Positions 6,679 to 13,050 of a stretch of DNA of 13,050 nt are shown here, in pieces. The stretch is taken from contig JAEWBD010000249.1 in the NCBI GenBank assembly GCA_023391315.1, forward strand, positions 1-13,050, in the 5' to 3' direction. A program made the position numbers and the translations under genes. A model generated the notes under the pieces. That model made no database searches. It had not been told where the DNA came from and saw only the letters and a list, made by a program, of their open reading frames with translations. Within the stretch, counting starts at the first letter, position 1; the number at the start of each line of letters is the position of its first letter. Origin of the DNA: Bacteroidota bacterium. GTDB lineage: Bacteria; Bacteroidota; Bacteroidia; Chitinophagales; Chitinophagaceae.

Positions 6679-7176
6679 ATGAAGCAGTTTTTTTTAATGT
6701 TACTAATAACATCATGCATTGCCTGCAACCAGCAGCAGGCAGATAAAACGCCGGGGCTGCAATCCAAGATTGATAGCTTACAGTCCCAACTTAATGACAG
6801 TTATAAACCAGGCTTCGGCGAATTTATGAGCAGTATCCAGGTGCATCACGCAAAGCTTTGGTTTGCAGGTATAAATCAAAACTGGGAATTGGCCGGCTTT
6901 GAAATTAATGAGATCAAAGAAAGTTTAGACGATATTAAAAAATATTGTACCGACCGGCCGGAAACCAAATCTGTTCATATGATTGACGAACCGCTGGAAA
7001 ATATAACCAATGCCATTCAAAAGAAAAATGAAACGGATTTTAAAAGCAATTATACCATTTTGACAAACACCTGCAACAGTTGCCACCAGGAAACTCAACA
7101 TGCATTTAATGTAATTACCATTCCTGCAACGCCGCCATTCACTAACCAGGTTTTCAAACTGAAAGATGAAAAGTAA
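6679..7176 (+). CDS. Heme-c binding lipoprotein (cytochrome c'-like)
   Basis: 165 aa. The N-terminus is a lipoprotein signal: charged start, hydrophobic FFLMLLIT, then Cys13 or Cys16 as the lipidated residue (ITSC fits the lipobox better than CIAC). Residues 24-45 are a hydrophilic linker, and a helical region at about 45-140 ends in CNSCH (132-136), a c-type heme attachment motif. The helical build with one CxxCH near the C-terminus resembles cytochrome c'. It should be membrane-anchored in the periplasm and carry one heme. The stop overlaps the DoxX start by 11 nt, indicating translational coupling with DoxX and ChrA. Role in electron transfer to or from these partners is inferred. I recognise similar conserved Bacteroidota proteins but know of no assigned function. 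Confidence 0.78.
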   Translation: MKQFFLMLLITSCIACNQQQADKTPGLQSKIDSLQSQLNDSYKPGFGEFMSSIQVHHAKLWFAGINQNWELAGFEINEIKESLDDIKKYCTDRPETKSVHMIDEPLENITNAIQKKNETDFKSNYTILTNTCNSCHQETQHAFNVITIPATPPFTNQVFKLKDEK

Positions 7177-7597
7177 GTTGTTACATACGCAACCAGTTCC
7201 CACAATAATACCACGTTTGATTGTTGGACTCATTTTTCTTTCGGAAGGGCTTCAAAAATTTATTTTCCCCGCATTGGTAGGTTCGGGACGGTTTATAAAA
7301 ATTGGTTTCTCCAACCCTGCATTTTGGGCAAATTTCACCGGCACTTTCGAAATAGCCTGTGGAGTATTGTTATTGCTGGGCCTGTTTACAAGACTAGCTG
7401 CTGTTCCGTTATTAACGATCATGGCCGTTGCTTTCATCAGAACCAAAATACCCATATTGCTGGGCCAGGGTTTTTGGGCCATGGCACACGAATACAGAAC
7501 TGATTTTGCAATGACTTTACTGCTCGTATTCCTGTTGTATTTTGGTGGCGGTCGCTTTTCGCTGGACAGGAAATATTTTAGTAATGAAGGAAAATAA
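7166..7597 (+). CDS. DoxX family membrane protein
   Basis: 143 aa with four hydrophobic segments (about 13-34, 56-75, 78-96, 112-128), the DoxX layout. The family pattern is visible: Arg17 then G-L-I-F-L-S-E-G-L-Q-K (21-31), and FEIACGVLLLLGLFTRLAA (61-79). DoxX proteins are small inner-membrane proteins, some quinone-linked, often found beside redox enzymes; actinobacterial members belong to an oxidative-stress membrane complex. The ATG at 7166 overlaps the heme lipoprotein gene by 11 nt and the 3' end overlaps the ChrA gene by 14 nt, so the three genes form one tightly coupled operon. It could link the periplasmic heme protein to the quinone pool; this is inference. Confidence 0.85.
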   Translation: MKSKLLHTQPVPTIIPRLIVGLIFLSEGLQKFIFPALVGSGRFIKIGFSNPAFWANFTGTFEIACGVLLLLGLFTRLAAVPLLTIMAVAFIRTKIPILLGQGFWAMAHEYRTDFAMTLLLVFLLYFGGGRFSLDRKYFSNEGK

Positions 7598-8708
7598 CGC
7601 GCTGAAAGAAATCGCCAAACTCTTTTTGAAACTGGGCTTTACTGCATTTGGAGGGCCTGCGGCCCATACGGCAATGATGAGAGAAGAAATTGTCGTAAAA
7701 AGAAACTGGCTCACCGAGCAGCAGTTTCTTGACATAATGGGTGCCACGAATTTGATACCGGGGCCAAACAGCACGGAGTTAGCTATTCACTTGGGAAAGG
7801 AGAAAGGAGGCTGGAAAGGATTACTCGTTGCAGGAAGTTGTTTCATCCTGCCATCCGTTTTTATTACAGGTATTTTTGCCTGGTTATATAAACTATATGG
7901 GCAACTCCCACAGGTTGAACCTTTTGTTTATGGAATTAAGCCGGCCATAATCGCCATAATTCTTGCAGCCATTTATCCATTGGGAAAGCAATCTCTAAAA
8001 TCAACCGAATTAGGCATTATCGGGGTTTTAGTTTTGGCTTTGTCTTTTTTTGTTTTCAATGAAATCTTATTGATGTTTGGCGCAGGGTTTCTCTTTACAT
8101 TTTACACTTCTGCCAGGCAAAAGAAAACCTTGGGCAGCCTGTTGCCTTTTCCATTTTTGCAGGTACCTGTCACATCAATTATAGCTGCTACAAACCTTAA
8201 CATATTTTGGAGCTTTTTGAAAATTGGGGCAACACTTTACGGGAGTGGCTATGTTTTATTTGCTTTTTTAGATACCGAACTTGTTTCAAGAGGGCTTTTA
8301 ACGCGTCAGCAACTTATTGATGCCATTGCAGTGGGGCAATTTACACCGGGGCCCGTTACGTCTTCCGTTACTTTTATTGGTTACCAGATCAACGGTATTG
8401 TAGGAGCAATGATTTCAACTTTTGCCGTGTTTCTTCCCTCTTTTGTTTTTGTAGCGCTTCTAAACCCTTTTCTAAAACTAATGCGCAACTCAAAACTTTT
8501 TTTATCATTTTTAGATGCGGTAAACATTGCTTCTGTTGCACTTATCCTTTCTGTTTGCCTCGTAATGGCAAAGGAAACCATTACCGGCTGGCGAACAATT
8601 GTTATAGCCGTTACAAGCATTATGCTGACATTTGGTTATAGAAAAATAAACACTGTGTTCATAGTTCTGGGTGGCTCATTGTTCGGCTACCTGTTGACAT
8701 TAATTTAA
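7584..8708 (+). CDS. chrA: ChrA-type chromate efflux transporter (long-chain CHR family)
   Basis: 374 aa from the ATG at 7584. An upstream in-frame TTG at 7542 would add 14 residues deep inside the DoxX gene, and the family N-terminus fits the ATG (KEIAKLFLKLGFTAFGGP). Two homologous halves are present. The first has FGGPAAH (22-28) and IPGPNSTELA (58-67); the second has the FLKIGATLYGSGYV stretch (211-224) and GQFTPGPV (251-258). About ten membrane segments, with a duplicated topology. CHR proteins export chromate, with sulfate as a competing analogue. The start overlaps DoxX by 14 nt. An AraC regulator follows about 200 nt downstream. Chromate as the natural substrate is not proven by sequence. 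Confidence 0.88.
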   Translation: MKENNALKEIAKLFLKLGFTAFGGPAAHTAMMREEIVVKRNWLTEQQFLDIMGATNLIPGPNSTELAIHLGKEKGGWKGLLVAGSCFILPSVFITGIFAWLYKLYGQLPQVEPFVYGIKPAIIAIILAAIYPLGKQSLKSTELGIIGVLVLALSFFVFNEILLMFGAGFLFTFYTSARQKKTLGSLLPFPFLQVPVTSIIAATNLNIFWSFLKIGATLYGSGYVLFAFLDTELVSRGLLTRQQLIDAIAVGQFTPGPVTSSVTFIGYQINGIVGAMISTFAVFLPSFVFVALLNPFLKLMRNSKLFLSFLDAVNIASVALILSVCLVMAKETITGWRTIVIAVTSIMLTFGYRKINTVFIVLGGSLFGYLLTLI

Positions 8709-8829
8709 TAACCAGAAGTAAAGAAATGACGAACGCATAATAAACAAATTTGCAAAAGAACAGCATGGATACTGCCGTTGAACATTTGTAATTATCTTCA
8801 ACGTTCAGTTTTTCAGTCAGGTATTTGCA

Positions 8830-8862
8830 ACCGGCTTACCAACCGCTATTACCGTGCCTGCA
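8830..8862 (+). promoter_or_regulatory. Shared regulatory block, copy B (upstream of AraC regulator)
   Basis: The second copy of the 33-nt block found at 6585-6617, with 25 of 33 bases identical, ending 50 nt before the ATG at 8913. GTATTTG (8821-8827) precedes it, as GTATTTTG precedes copy A. Its presence before both the operon and the adjacent regulator gene suggests a common regulator, plausibly the AraC protein itself. Diverged duplication without function is the alternative. Confidence 0.5.
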
Positions 8863-8912
8863 TACATACTGAACTCACTTTGCGTGATATTTTAAAAGAT
8901 ATTTTATACTCA

Positions 8913-9722
8913 ATGAACCTATTGCATACAGGCCAGTTTTATGGACAGACAAATAATACGATGCTCCTTAATGGCCTTACACTGACAGACACGGAATACA
9001 CACAAGACAAAGTGGACTGGCATTATCATGAAAATGCCTACTTTACCTTTATTCTGCAGGGCAATGTAATTGAAGGCAATAAAAAAGAAGTATATAACTG
9101 CTCGGCGGGCGATTTATTGTTTCACTATTGGCAGGAACCGCACTATAATATTAAACCTAAGGGATTCACCAGGGGCTTTCATATTGAACTTGGAAAAAGA
9201 TGGCTTCAACATATAAACCTGCACCTGGAATATTTAGCCGGAAGTACGAATATTAGAAACCCCGGTTCAAAACTGTTGTTATACAATATCTTTAAAGAAA
9301 CAAAAATAAATGATGAAACATCCGCATTATCTATTGAAAGCTTATTGTTGCAGTTATTGGAACAAACCATGCAGGATACCCATGTTTCATTACATAAAAA
9401 ACCGGTCTGGGTTACCAGGATAAGAGAGGTTTTAAACGATACATTTTGTGAAAAACTTACCCTTACCGGGCTGTCCGATATCCTGGAGATTCACCCCACC
9501 CATCTTTCAAGAGATTTTCCAAAATATTTTCACTGCACATTGGGCAATTATATCAGGAAATTGAAAATTCAAAAATCCCTGGTACTGCTGCCCGTAAAAA
9601 ATAAGTCATTAGCCGCTATAGCTTTTGAGTGTGGCTTTGCAGACCAAAGCCATTTTATCCGGTGTTTTAAGAATATCGTTGGCGTTACACCTTTCACCTA
9701 CAGAAGTTTAATACTTGGTTAA
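8913..9722 (+). CDS. AraC-family transcriptional regulator beside the ChrA operon
   Basis: 269 aa from the ATG at 8913. The frame stays open upstream to a TTG at 8778, but the family N-terminus begins at about MNLLHTGQFYGQ, and the extra 45 codons run through the conserved upstream block, so the ATG is preferred. N-terminal cupin sensor with WHYHENAYFTFILQG (36-50) and SAGDLLFHYWQEPHY (64-78); its several His residues could bind metal or an anion. C-terminal AraC domain with HTH1 at about 184-205 (LTGLSDILEIHPTHLSRDF) and HTH2 at about 233-256 with GFADQSHFIRCFKNIVGVTP. It is oriented like the operon 6679-8708 and carries the same upstream block, so it is the likely regulator of the operon. 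The signal is unknown; chromate or redox stress is possible. Confidence 0.87.
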   Translation: MNLLHTGQFYGQTNNTMLLNGLTLTDTEYTQDKVDWHYHENAYFTFILQGNVIEGNKKEVYNCSAGDLLFHYWQEPHYNIKPKGFTRGFHIELGKRWLQHINLHLEYLAGSTNIRNPGSKLLLYNIFKETKINDETSALSIESLLLQLLEQTMQDTHVSLHKKPVWVTRIREVLNDTFCEKLTLTGLSDILEIHPTHLSRDFPKYFHCTLGNYIRKLKIQKSLVLLPVKNKSLAAIAFECGFADQSHFIRCFKNIVGVTPFTYRSLILG

Positions 9723-9769
9723 ATACCGGCCACGCTAATTCCGTTCTATTTCTACAGCATATACCGCTT

Positions 9770-9777
9770 TAATTTTG
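9770..9777 (+). promoter_or_regulatory. -7 promoter box of serine hydrolase gene
   Basis: TAATTTTG matches TAnnTTTG exactly and ends 24 nt before the ATG at 9802. No exact TTTG was found at the -33 position (TTTC near 9748-9751 is the closest). Start-codon distance agrees with the SDR promoter. Confidence 0.5.
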
Positions 9778-9801
9778 AGCGCCATCAGATAAGGGTTCAA
9801 T

Positions 9802-11457
9802 ATGAAATATCTACTTATTGCAGGCTATTTGGCCGTTATTCATACCGTATGCATATATGCACAAACGAAAGACATTGTAAAAACAGAGGGCATCACTTCG
9901 GAGTTACAGCGCAATAATATTGGTAAAATATATTTTACTGCAAGTGACATTGCATTGCCCGACTTGAAAACTTCGGATTTTTTAACCGGCTATAAACTAA
10001 CCAATAAAAGCAATCTTTTTTTTATTGCTTTCATGGGTAATTCAATAACCATCTACCTGCATCAATTACAACCCGGGTTAACGGCTGATTCGCTTGTTAA
10101 AACGGGCAATTATCAATTCACCCTTTTTGTAGATGATAAATTAATCTACCGGAGCAATTTATATCCTGGGGCTCCCTATGCAAAAATTCAGCATAGCGCA
10201 ACGGTTATAAACAAACCGCTTATTAACAATGAAAACAGCAACGGGCTTTGGAGTGAATCGTTCTGGAACAGGTTTATGTATTTTGGTGGCGATGCTGCTT
10301 TAACCGAAGGCAGGCATTTATTGCGGATGGAAATAAAACCTTATGTGGATGCAGGGGAGGTTAAAGTGGGCGATTTAATTGCTGCCGGCAACTTAAACCT
10401 GGTGGTAGAGCGAAAACCGGTTATTGATATTACGAATATCAAACTCAGCCCTGTAGCACCCTATAACGGTTTTGCGGTATCCAAAGAAAGTTTTGATACC
10501 AGTAAAATCAAAGAACTGAAAGGCAATATAGAAGAAGGTGTGTTTAAAAAGATAAGCAGTATCGTCGTCATTAAAAAGGGTAAATTATTGATGGAGGAAT
10601 ATTTTAATGGTGAAACCCGTAATACCTTGCACGATCCCCGCTCGGTGGGAAAGTCATTCGCTTCAACCATTACAGGCATAGCCATTCATGAAAATTATTT
10701 ACACTCCGAAAACCAGCAGCTGAAAGCGTTCTACAACTTACATGCTTTTAAAAATTATTCCCCATACAAAGAAAAGGTAACACTCAGGGATTTGCTTACC
10801 ATGAGTGCTGTTTTTGATGGTGATGATGAAGATGGCAATTCCCCCGGCAACGAGGAAAATATGTATCCAACAGACGACTGGGTGAAATTTGCCCTGGACC
10901 TGCCGGTTAAGAAAGATACTGTTAACAGCAACTGGCATTATTTTACAGCAGGCGTGGTAGTTTTAGGAGACATCTTAAACAAAACCGTTCCCGGCGGGCT
11001 TGAGCAATATGCCAGTGAAAAGCTATTTAAGCCATTAGGCATATCAAACTATAAGTGGCAATATACACCACAGCATGTACCTAACACAGCGGGAGGTATT
11101 CAGATGAATGCATTGGACTTTGCAAAATATGGGCAGGTATACAAAAATGGCGGCGTATGGAACGGTAAGAAAGTAATACCAAAAGAATGGGTGCTAAAGA
11201 CCTTCACCAAACAAAAGCAGATAGCAGGCAGAAACAATGAGTTTTACGGTTATTTGTTTTGGAATAAAACATTCCGGGCAAACAATAAAAGTTATGAAGC
11301 ATACTATTGTGCAGGCAATGGAGGAAATTATATCATTATTTTTAAAGACCAGCCCCTTGTAATTGTGATAACGGCAACAGCCTATGGCCAGTCTTACGCC
11401 CACACACAGGTAAACAAGATGCTTTCCGATTATATTTTACCGGCATTATTCAAATAA
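9802..11457 (+). CDS. Secreted serine hydrolase, beta-lactamase/penicillin-binding-like, with extra N-terminal domain
   Basis: 551 aa, longer than single-domain members (about 350-400 aa). Signal peptide 1-20 ends IYAQ. Residues about 35-205 form a beta-rich domain that I do not recognise. The catalytic domain (about 235-551) carries S-x-x-K as Ser281-V-G-K284 in DPRSVGKSFAS, the LRDLLTMS helix (328-335) that usually follows, and a third box AGNGGNY (504-510) replacing the KTG. The second motif, usually Y-x-N or Y-x-S, appears to be Tyr380-F-Thr382 in WHYFTAG. Such class-C-like hydrolases act as esterases, D-aminopeptidases or amidases rather than true beta-lactamases. It follows the AraC gene after 79 nt but has its own -7 box, so it is probably a separate unit. 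Reaction unknown. Confidence 0.83.
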   Translation: MKYLLIAGYLAVIHTVCIYAQTKDIVKTEGITSELQRNNIGKIYFTASDIALPDLKTSDFLTGYKLTNKSNLFFIAFMGNSITIYLHQLQPGLTADSLVKTGNYQFTLFVDDKLIYRSNLYPGAPYAKIQHSATVINKPLINNENSNGLWSESFWNRFMYFGGDAALTEGRHLLRMEIKPYVDAGEVKVGDLIAAGNLNLVVERKPVIDITNIKLSPVAPYNGFAVSKESFDTSKIKELKGNIEEGVFKKISSIVVIKKGKLLMEEYFNGETRNTLHDPRSVGKSFASTITGIAIHENYLHSENQQLKAFYNLHAFKNYSPYKEKVTLRDLLTMSAVFDGDDEDGNSPGNEENMYPTDDWVKFALDLPVKKDTVNSNWHYFTAGVVVLGDILNKTVPGGLEQYASEKLFKPLGISNYKWQYTPQHVPNTAGGIQMNALDFAKYGQVYKNGGVWNGKKVIPKEWVLKTFTKQKQIAGRNNEFYGYLFWNKTFRANNKSYEAYYCAGNGGNYIIIFKDQPLVIVITATAYGQSYAHTQVNKMLSDYILPALFK

Positions 11458-11553
11458 TTGCAGTTATATTGTTTCATAAAACATTATATGAGGAGGCTTG
11501 CCGCAAACCTTTATGCAGCATCCCGGTAATAACAACGAAAACATTTTTTAACC

Positions 11554-11647
11554 ATGCATCAAATGCTTAAGCCCGTTTCATCTTATACTGCTTTGCCTGA
11601 GCGTTTTTTGTAATCTAAACGCCCGGGCACAAAATACCGGTGACACA
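11554..11647 (+). other. Out-of-frame signal peptide region of the DUF922-like gene
   Basis: The frame of the downstream gene is open back to 11552 and encodes a clear signal peptide (hydrophobic HLILLCLSVF, cleavage at ARA-Q, 11579-11632), but it has no ATG, GTG or TTG before 11648. The only ATGs (11554, 11563) lie in the +1-shifted frame and stop at 11611-11613. Removing one A from the AAA at 11561-11563 would join ATG 11554 to the signal peptide as MHQCLSPF. This is a real frameshift, a sequence error, or a non-canonical start. Confidence 0.65.
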
Positions 11648-12172
11648 TTGTATTGGTCTCAAAATCATCGCCTGGTCTTTGAGGATTTTAAAGGAAAGCC
11701 AACTAAAAGTGATACCACTTTATATGAAGCAACCCCTGATATGCTTACACATAAACTTGGCGCTATTGTTAAAAGCATTGACGTTCATTTTTTAGCAGAG
11801 CATAATAAAACAACATTTACAATCAGGGCTGGAATGAAACGAAGTTTATCCTGGGTTAAAGATGATGGCGACACAACAGCGCTCAAACATGAACAAGGGC
11901 ATTTTGATATTTGTGAAATATATGCGCGCATCCTGCGGCGCGATATTAAAAACGCAAAATCACTTTCAGACGCAAAAGCAATTTATGAAAAGACATTAGC
12001 GGATGAAGAAGCAGAACAGGATAATTATGACAAAGACAATACGTACCAGGCGGGTGGAATAACCAGCGAATGGCAGGAAAAAATTTCCAATCGTTTAAAA
12101 GCACTTGAAGCATTTAAAAACCCGGTAATAACATTGTCTATTTCCCTACCGGCTGGTGCCCCCGCCCATTAA
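11648..12172 (+). CDS. DUF922-like putative secreted zinc peptidase, 5' end frameshifted
   Basis: 174 codons from the first standard start (TTG at 11648), but homology to an exported family and the signal peptide just upstream imply that the true protein is about 205 aa and starts near 11554 (see the entry at 11554-11647). The LYWSQNHRLVFEDFKGKP opening resembles DUF922 proteins of Bacteroidota. A zincin-type HEQGH motif (81-85) sits in the helix LKHEQGHFDICEIYARIL, giving two metal ligands and a catalytic Glu. A third His after a YD-D-T motif would be expected; here the text is YDKDNTYQAGG and no His follows until the last residue, so activity is uncertain. The gene is followed after 49 nt by the DUF6624 gene. 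Substrate unknown. Confidence 0.7.
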   Translation: MYWSQNHRLVFEDFKGKPTKSDTTLYEATPDMLTHKLGAIVKSIDVHFLAEHNKTTFTIRAGMKRSLSWVKDDGDTTALKHEQGHFDICEIYARILRRDIKNAKSLSDAKAIYEKTLADEEAEQDNYDKDNTYQAGGITSEWQEKISNRLKALEAFKNPVITLSISLPAGAPAH

Positions 12173-12221
12173 CCATTAGAAAATTAATATGAAGCAAATT
12201 CAATTATAACACACCAACAAT

Positions 12222-12821
12222 ATGAATTACAGAGAGATTGCTGAAAAAATAATTGAACTGCAAAATGCGGACTTAGCATTAAGGGACAAACTTATTCAAA
12301 GCGGGCAACTAAGTGACGGATATAATGAAGAAATGAAAGAATTGCACAACAGGAATGCAATAATCTTAAACGAAATAATTGACCAAATTGGTTACCCTGC
12401 CATCACAAAAGTAGGCAAAGCAGCAAGTGAAGCAGCCTGGTTAGTGATACAGCATGCTATCGGGCAACCTGGCTTCATGAAAAAGTGCGTGAAACTGTTG
12501 GAAGTTGTGGTTAGTGAAAACAAAGCCCATGCAAAAAATTTAGCTTACTTAACTGACCGGGTAGCTGTGCTTGAAGGGAAGCCACAACTTTACGGAACTC
12601 AGTTTGATTGGGATAAAAACGGAGAATTAAGCCCTGAACTTTTTGACGACTTAATAAAAGTAAACCAAAGGCGAAGATCTATCGGCCTTAATTCACTTGA
12701 AGAACAAACAGGCGTCATAAGAAGGCAGGCTAAACTCGAAAAGCAAACACCACCGGCAGATTTTGAAAAACGAAAAGCGGAAATAGAACAATGGAAAAAA
12801 GTAGTTGGCTGGACAAAATAA
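12222..12821 (+). CDS. DUF6624 family protein
   Basis: 199 aa, no signal peptide, so probably cytoplasmic. Family marks in order: IIDQIGYPAITKVGKAASEA (52-71, the conserved I-G-Y-P...V-G-x-x-x-S-x-A pattern), AAWLVIQHAIGQPGF (71-85), LAYLTDRVAV (107-116), GKPQLYGTQF (119-128) and a C-terminal VNQRRRSIGL (147-156). The strongly conserved His78 and the Y-G-T-Q-F motif suggest an enzymatic or binding site, but no activity is known to me for this family. The ATG at 12222 is the first possible start. It is probably a single-gene unit or cotranscribed with the preceding DUF922-like gene. Confidence 0.8.
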   Translation: MNYREIAEKIIELQNADLALRDKLIQSGQLSDGYNEEMKELHNRNAIILNEIIDQIGYPAITKVGKAASEAAWLVIQHAIGQPGFMKKCVKLLEVVVSENKAHAKNLAYLTDRVAVLEGKPQLYGTQFDWDKNGELSPELFDDLIKVNQRRRSIGLNSLEEQTGVIRRQAKLEKQTPPADFEKRKAEIEQWKKVVGWTK

Positions 12822-12887
12822 AACCTGCTATTGATAATTAAGTTTCGTTGTGTCAGCAGGATGAATAATGAAAGGGCTTTCTTCCTA

Positions 12888-12911
12888 TCGGTTGGTGTCC
12901 TCACCAACCGA
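12888..12911. repeat. REP-like hairpin, copy 1
   Basis: A perfect 10-bp inverted repeat around the loop TCCT: CGGTTGGTG at 12889-12897 pairs with CACCAACCG at 12902-12910, plus a flanking T-A pair. The related hairpin at 12947-12970 shows that it is a family rather than a lone terminator, and no T-run follows. It lies 66 nt after the DUF6624 stop. It could also act as a transcript-end stabiliser. Confidence 0.65.
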
Positions 12912-12946
12912 AACTACCTCTTATAATGTGTGAGTAAATTTTTCTA

Positions 12947-12970
12947 CCAGTTGGTGCCCCCATCAACCGG
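12947..12970. repeat. REP-like hairpin, copy 2 (diverged)
   Basis: CCAGTTGGTG (12947-12956) pairs with CATCAACCGG (12961-12970) around CCCC, with one A-C mismatch and one G-T wobble in ten pairs. It aligns with copy 1 at a 59-bp offset (GTTGGTG-n-CC-n-CA-n-CAACCG shared). The preserved folding despite substitutions on both arms suggests selection or a recent common ancestor. Confidence 0.6.
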
Positions 12971-13050
12971 AATTAATCTATGATGCATTGAAATTAAATT
13001 CATCTTTATCTGCAATCCTAAAGCAGTTCTGCCGTTGCGATGGGAAACGG

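Noticed and set aside
7542..7583. Longer ChrA start at a TTG
   Set aside because: It would extend 14 residues into the DoxX gene; the ATG at 7584 gives the usual family N-terminus.
11488..11549. Two tiny ATG frames (13 and 11 codons), one with GAGGAGG beside its start, as a leader peptide
   Set aside because: They are very short, have no attenuator structure nearby, and Bacteroidota rarely use Shine-Dalgarno sequences.
12824..12860. CCTGCT/AGCAGG inverted repeat as terminator of the DUF6624 gene
   Set aside because: A 25-nt loop and no following T-run make it a weak candidate.
1..13050. CRISPR arrays, tRNA genes, insertion sequences, toxin-antitoxin or phage genes
   Set aside because: No spaced repeat series, tRNA cloverleaf, transposase or integrase motif was seen on either strand.

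Overview
The window looks like chromosomal DNA of a Bacteroidota bacterium, probably close to the Chitinophagaceae. This is inferred from three things: promoter-like TAnnTTTG boxes (Bacteroidota -7 consensus) 21-24 nt before several start codons, start codons without Shine-Dalgarno sequences, and a gene set typical of that phylum (secreted CE15 esterase, DUF6624, DUF92 and DUF922-like proteins, AraC regulators paired with SDR enzymes). No rRNA, tRNA, CRISPR array, integrase or transposase was seen.

Layout. (1) 1-1099, minus strand: the first 366 codons of a secreted glucuronoyl-esterase-like alpha/beta hydrolase (CE15 type) that runs off the left edge. (2) 1376-2482, plus: an exported peroxiredoxin and a zinc nucleoside deaminase; the deaminase overlaps tail to tail with a minus-strand DUF92 membrane protein (2473-3189). 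A doubtful small membrane ORF lies just upstream of DUF92. (3) 3601-6380, plus: a two-copy 16-bp direct repeat and a good -7 box, then SDR oxidoreductase, AraC regulator and a second SDR. This looks like a self-contained regulated redox module. (4) 6679-8708, plus: a tightly overlapping three-gene operon of a heme-c lipoprotein, a DoxX membrane protein and a ChrA-type chromate transporter, followed by another AraC regulator (8913-9722). The regions upstream of the operon and of this regulator share a diverged sequence block (25 of 33 bases identical), which suggests a common operator. (5) 9802-11457: a secreted serine beta-lactamase-like hydrolase with an extra N-terminal domain. (6) 11554-12172: a DUF922-like putative zincin whose signal peptide is out of frame with its only ATGs. 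(7) 12222-12821: a DUF6624 protein, followed by two related hairpins resembling a REP-type extragenic repeat.

How the genes may work together. Peroxiredoxin, the two SDRs, the heme lipoprotein, DoxX and ChrA all fit redox or oxyanion stress handling. The two AraC regulators sit next to their likely targets, and the DNA upstream of each target carries repeat structure consistent with regulator binding. No clearly new defence or mobile system is visible. The strongest candidates for something undescribed are the heme-lipoprotein/DoxX/ChrA operon with its shared regulatory block, and the tandem operator before the SDR-AraC pair.
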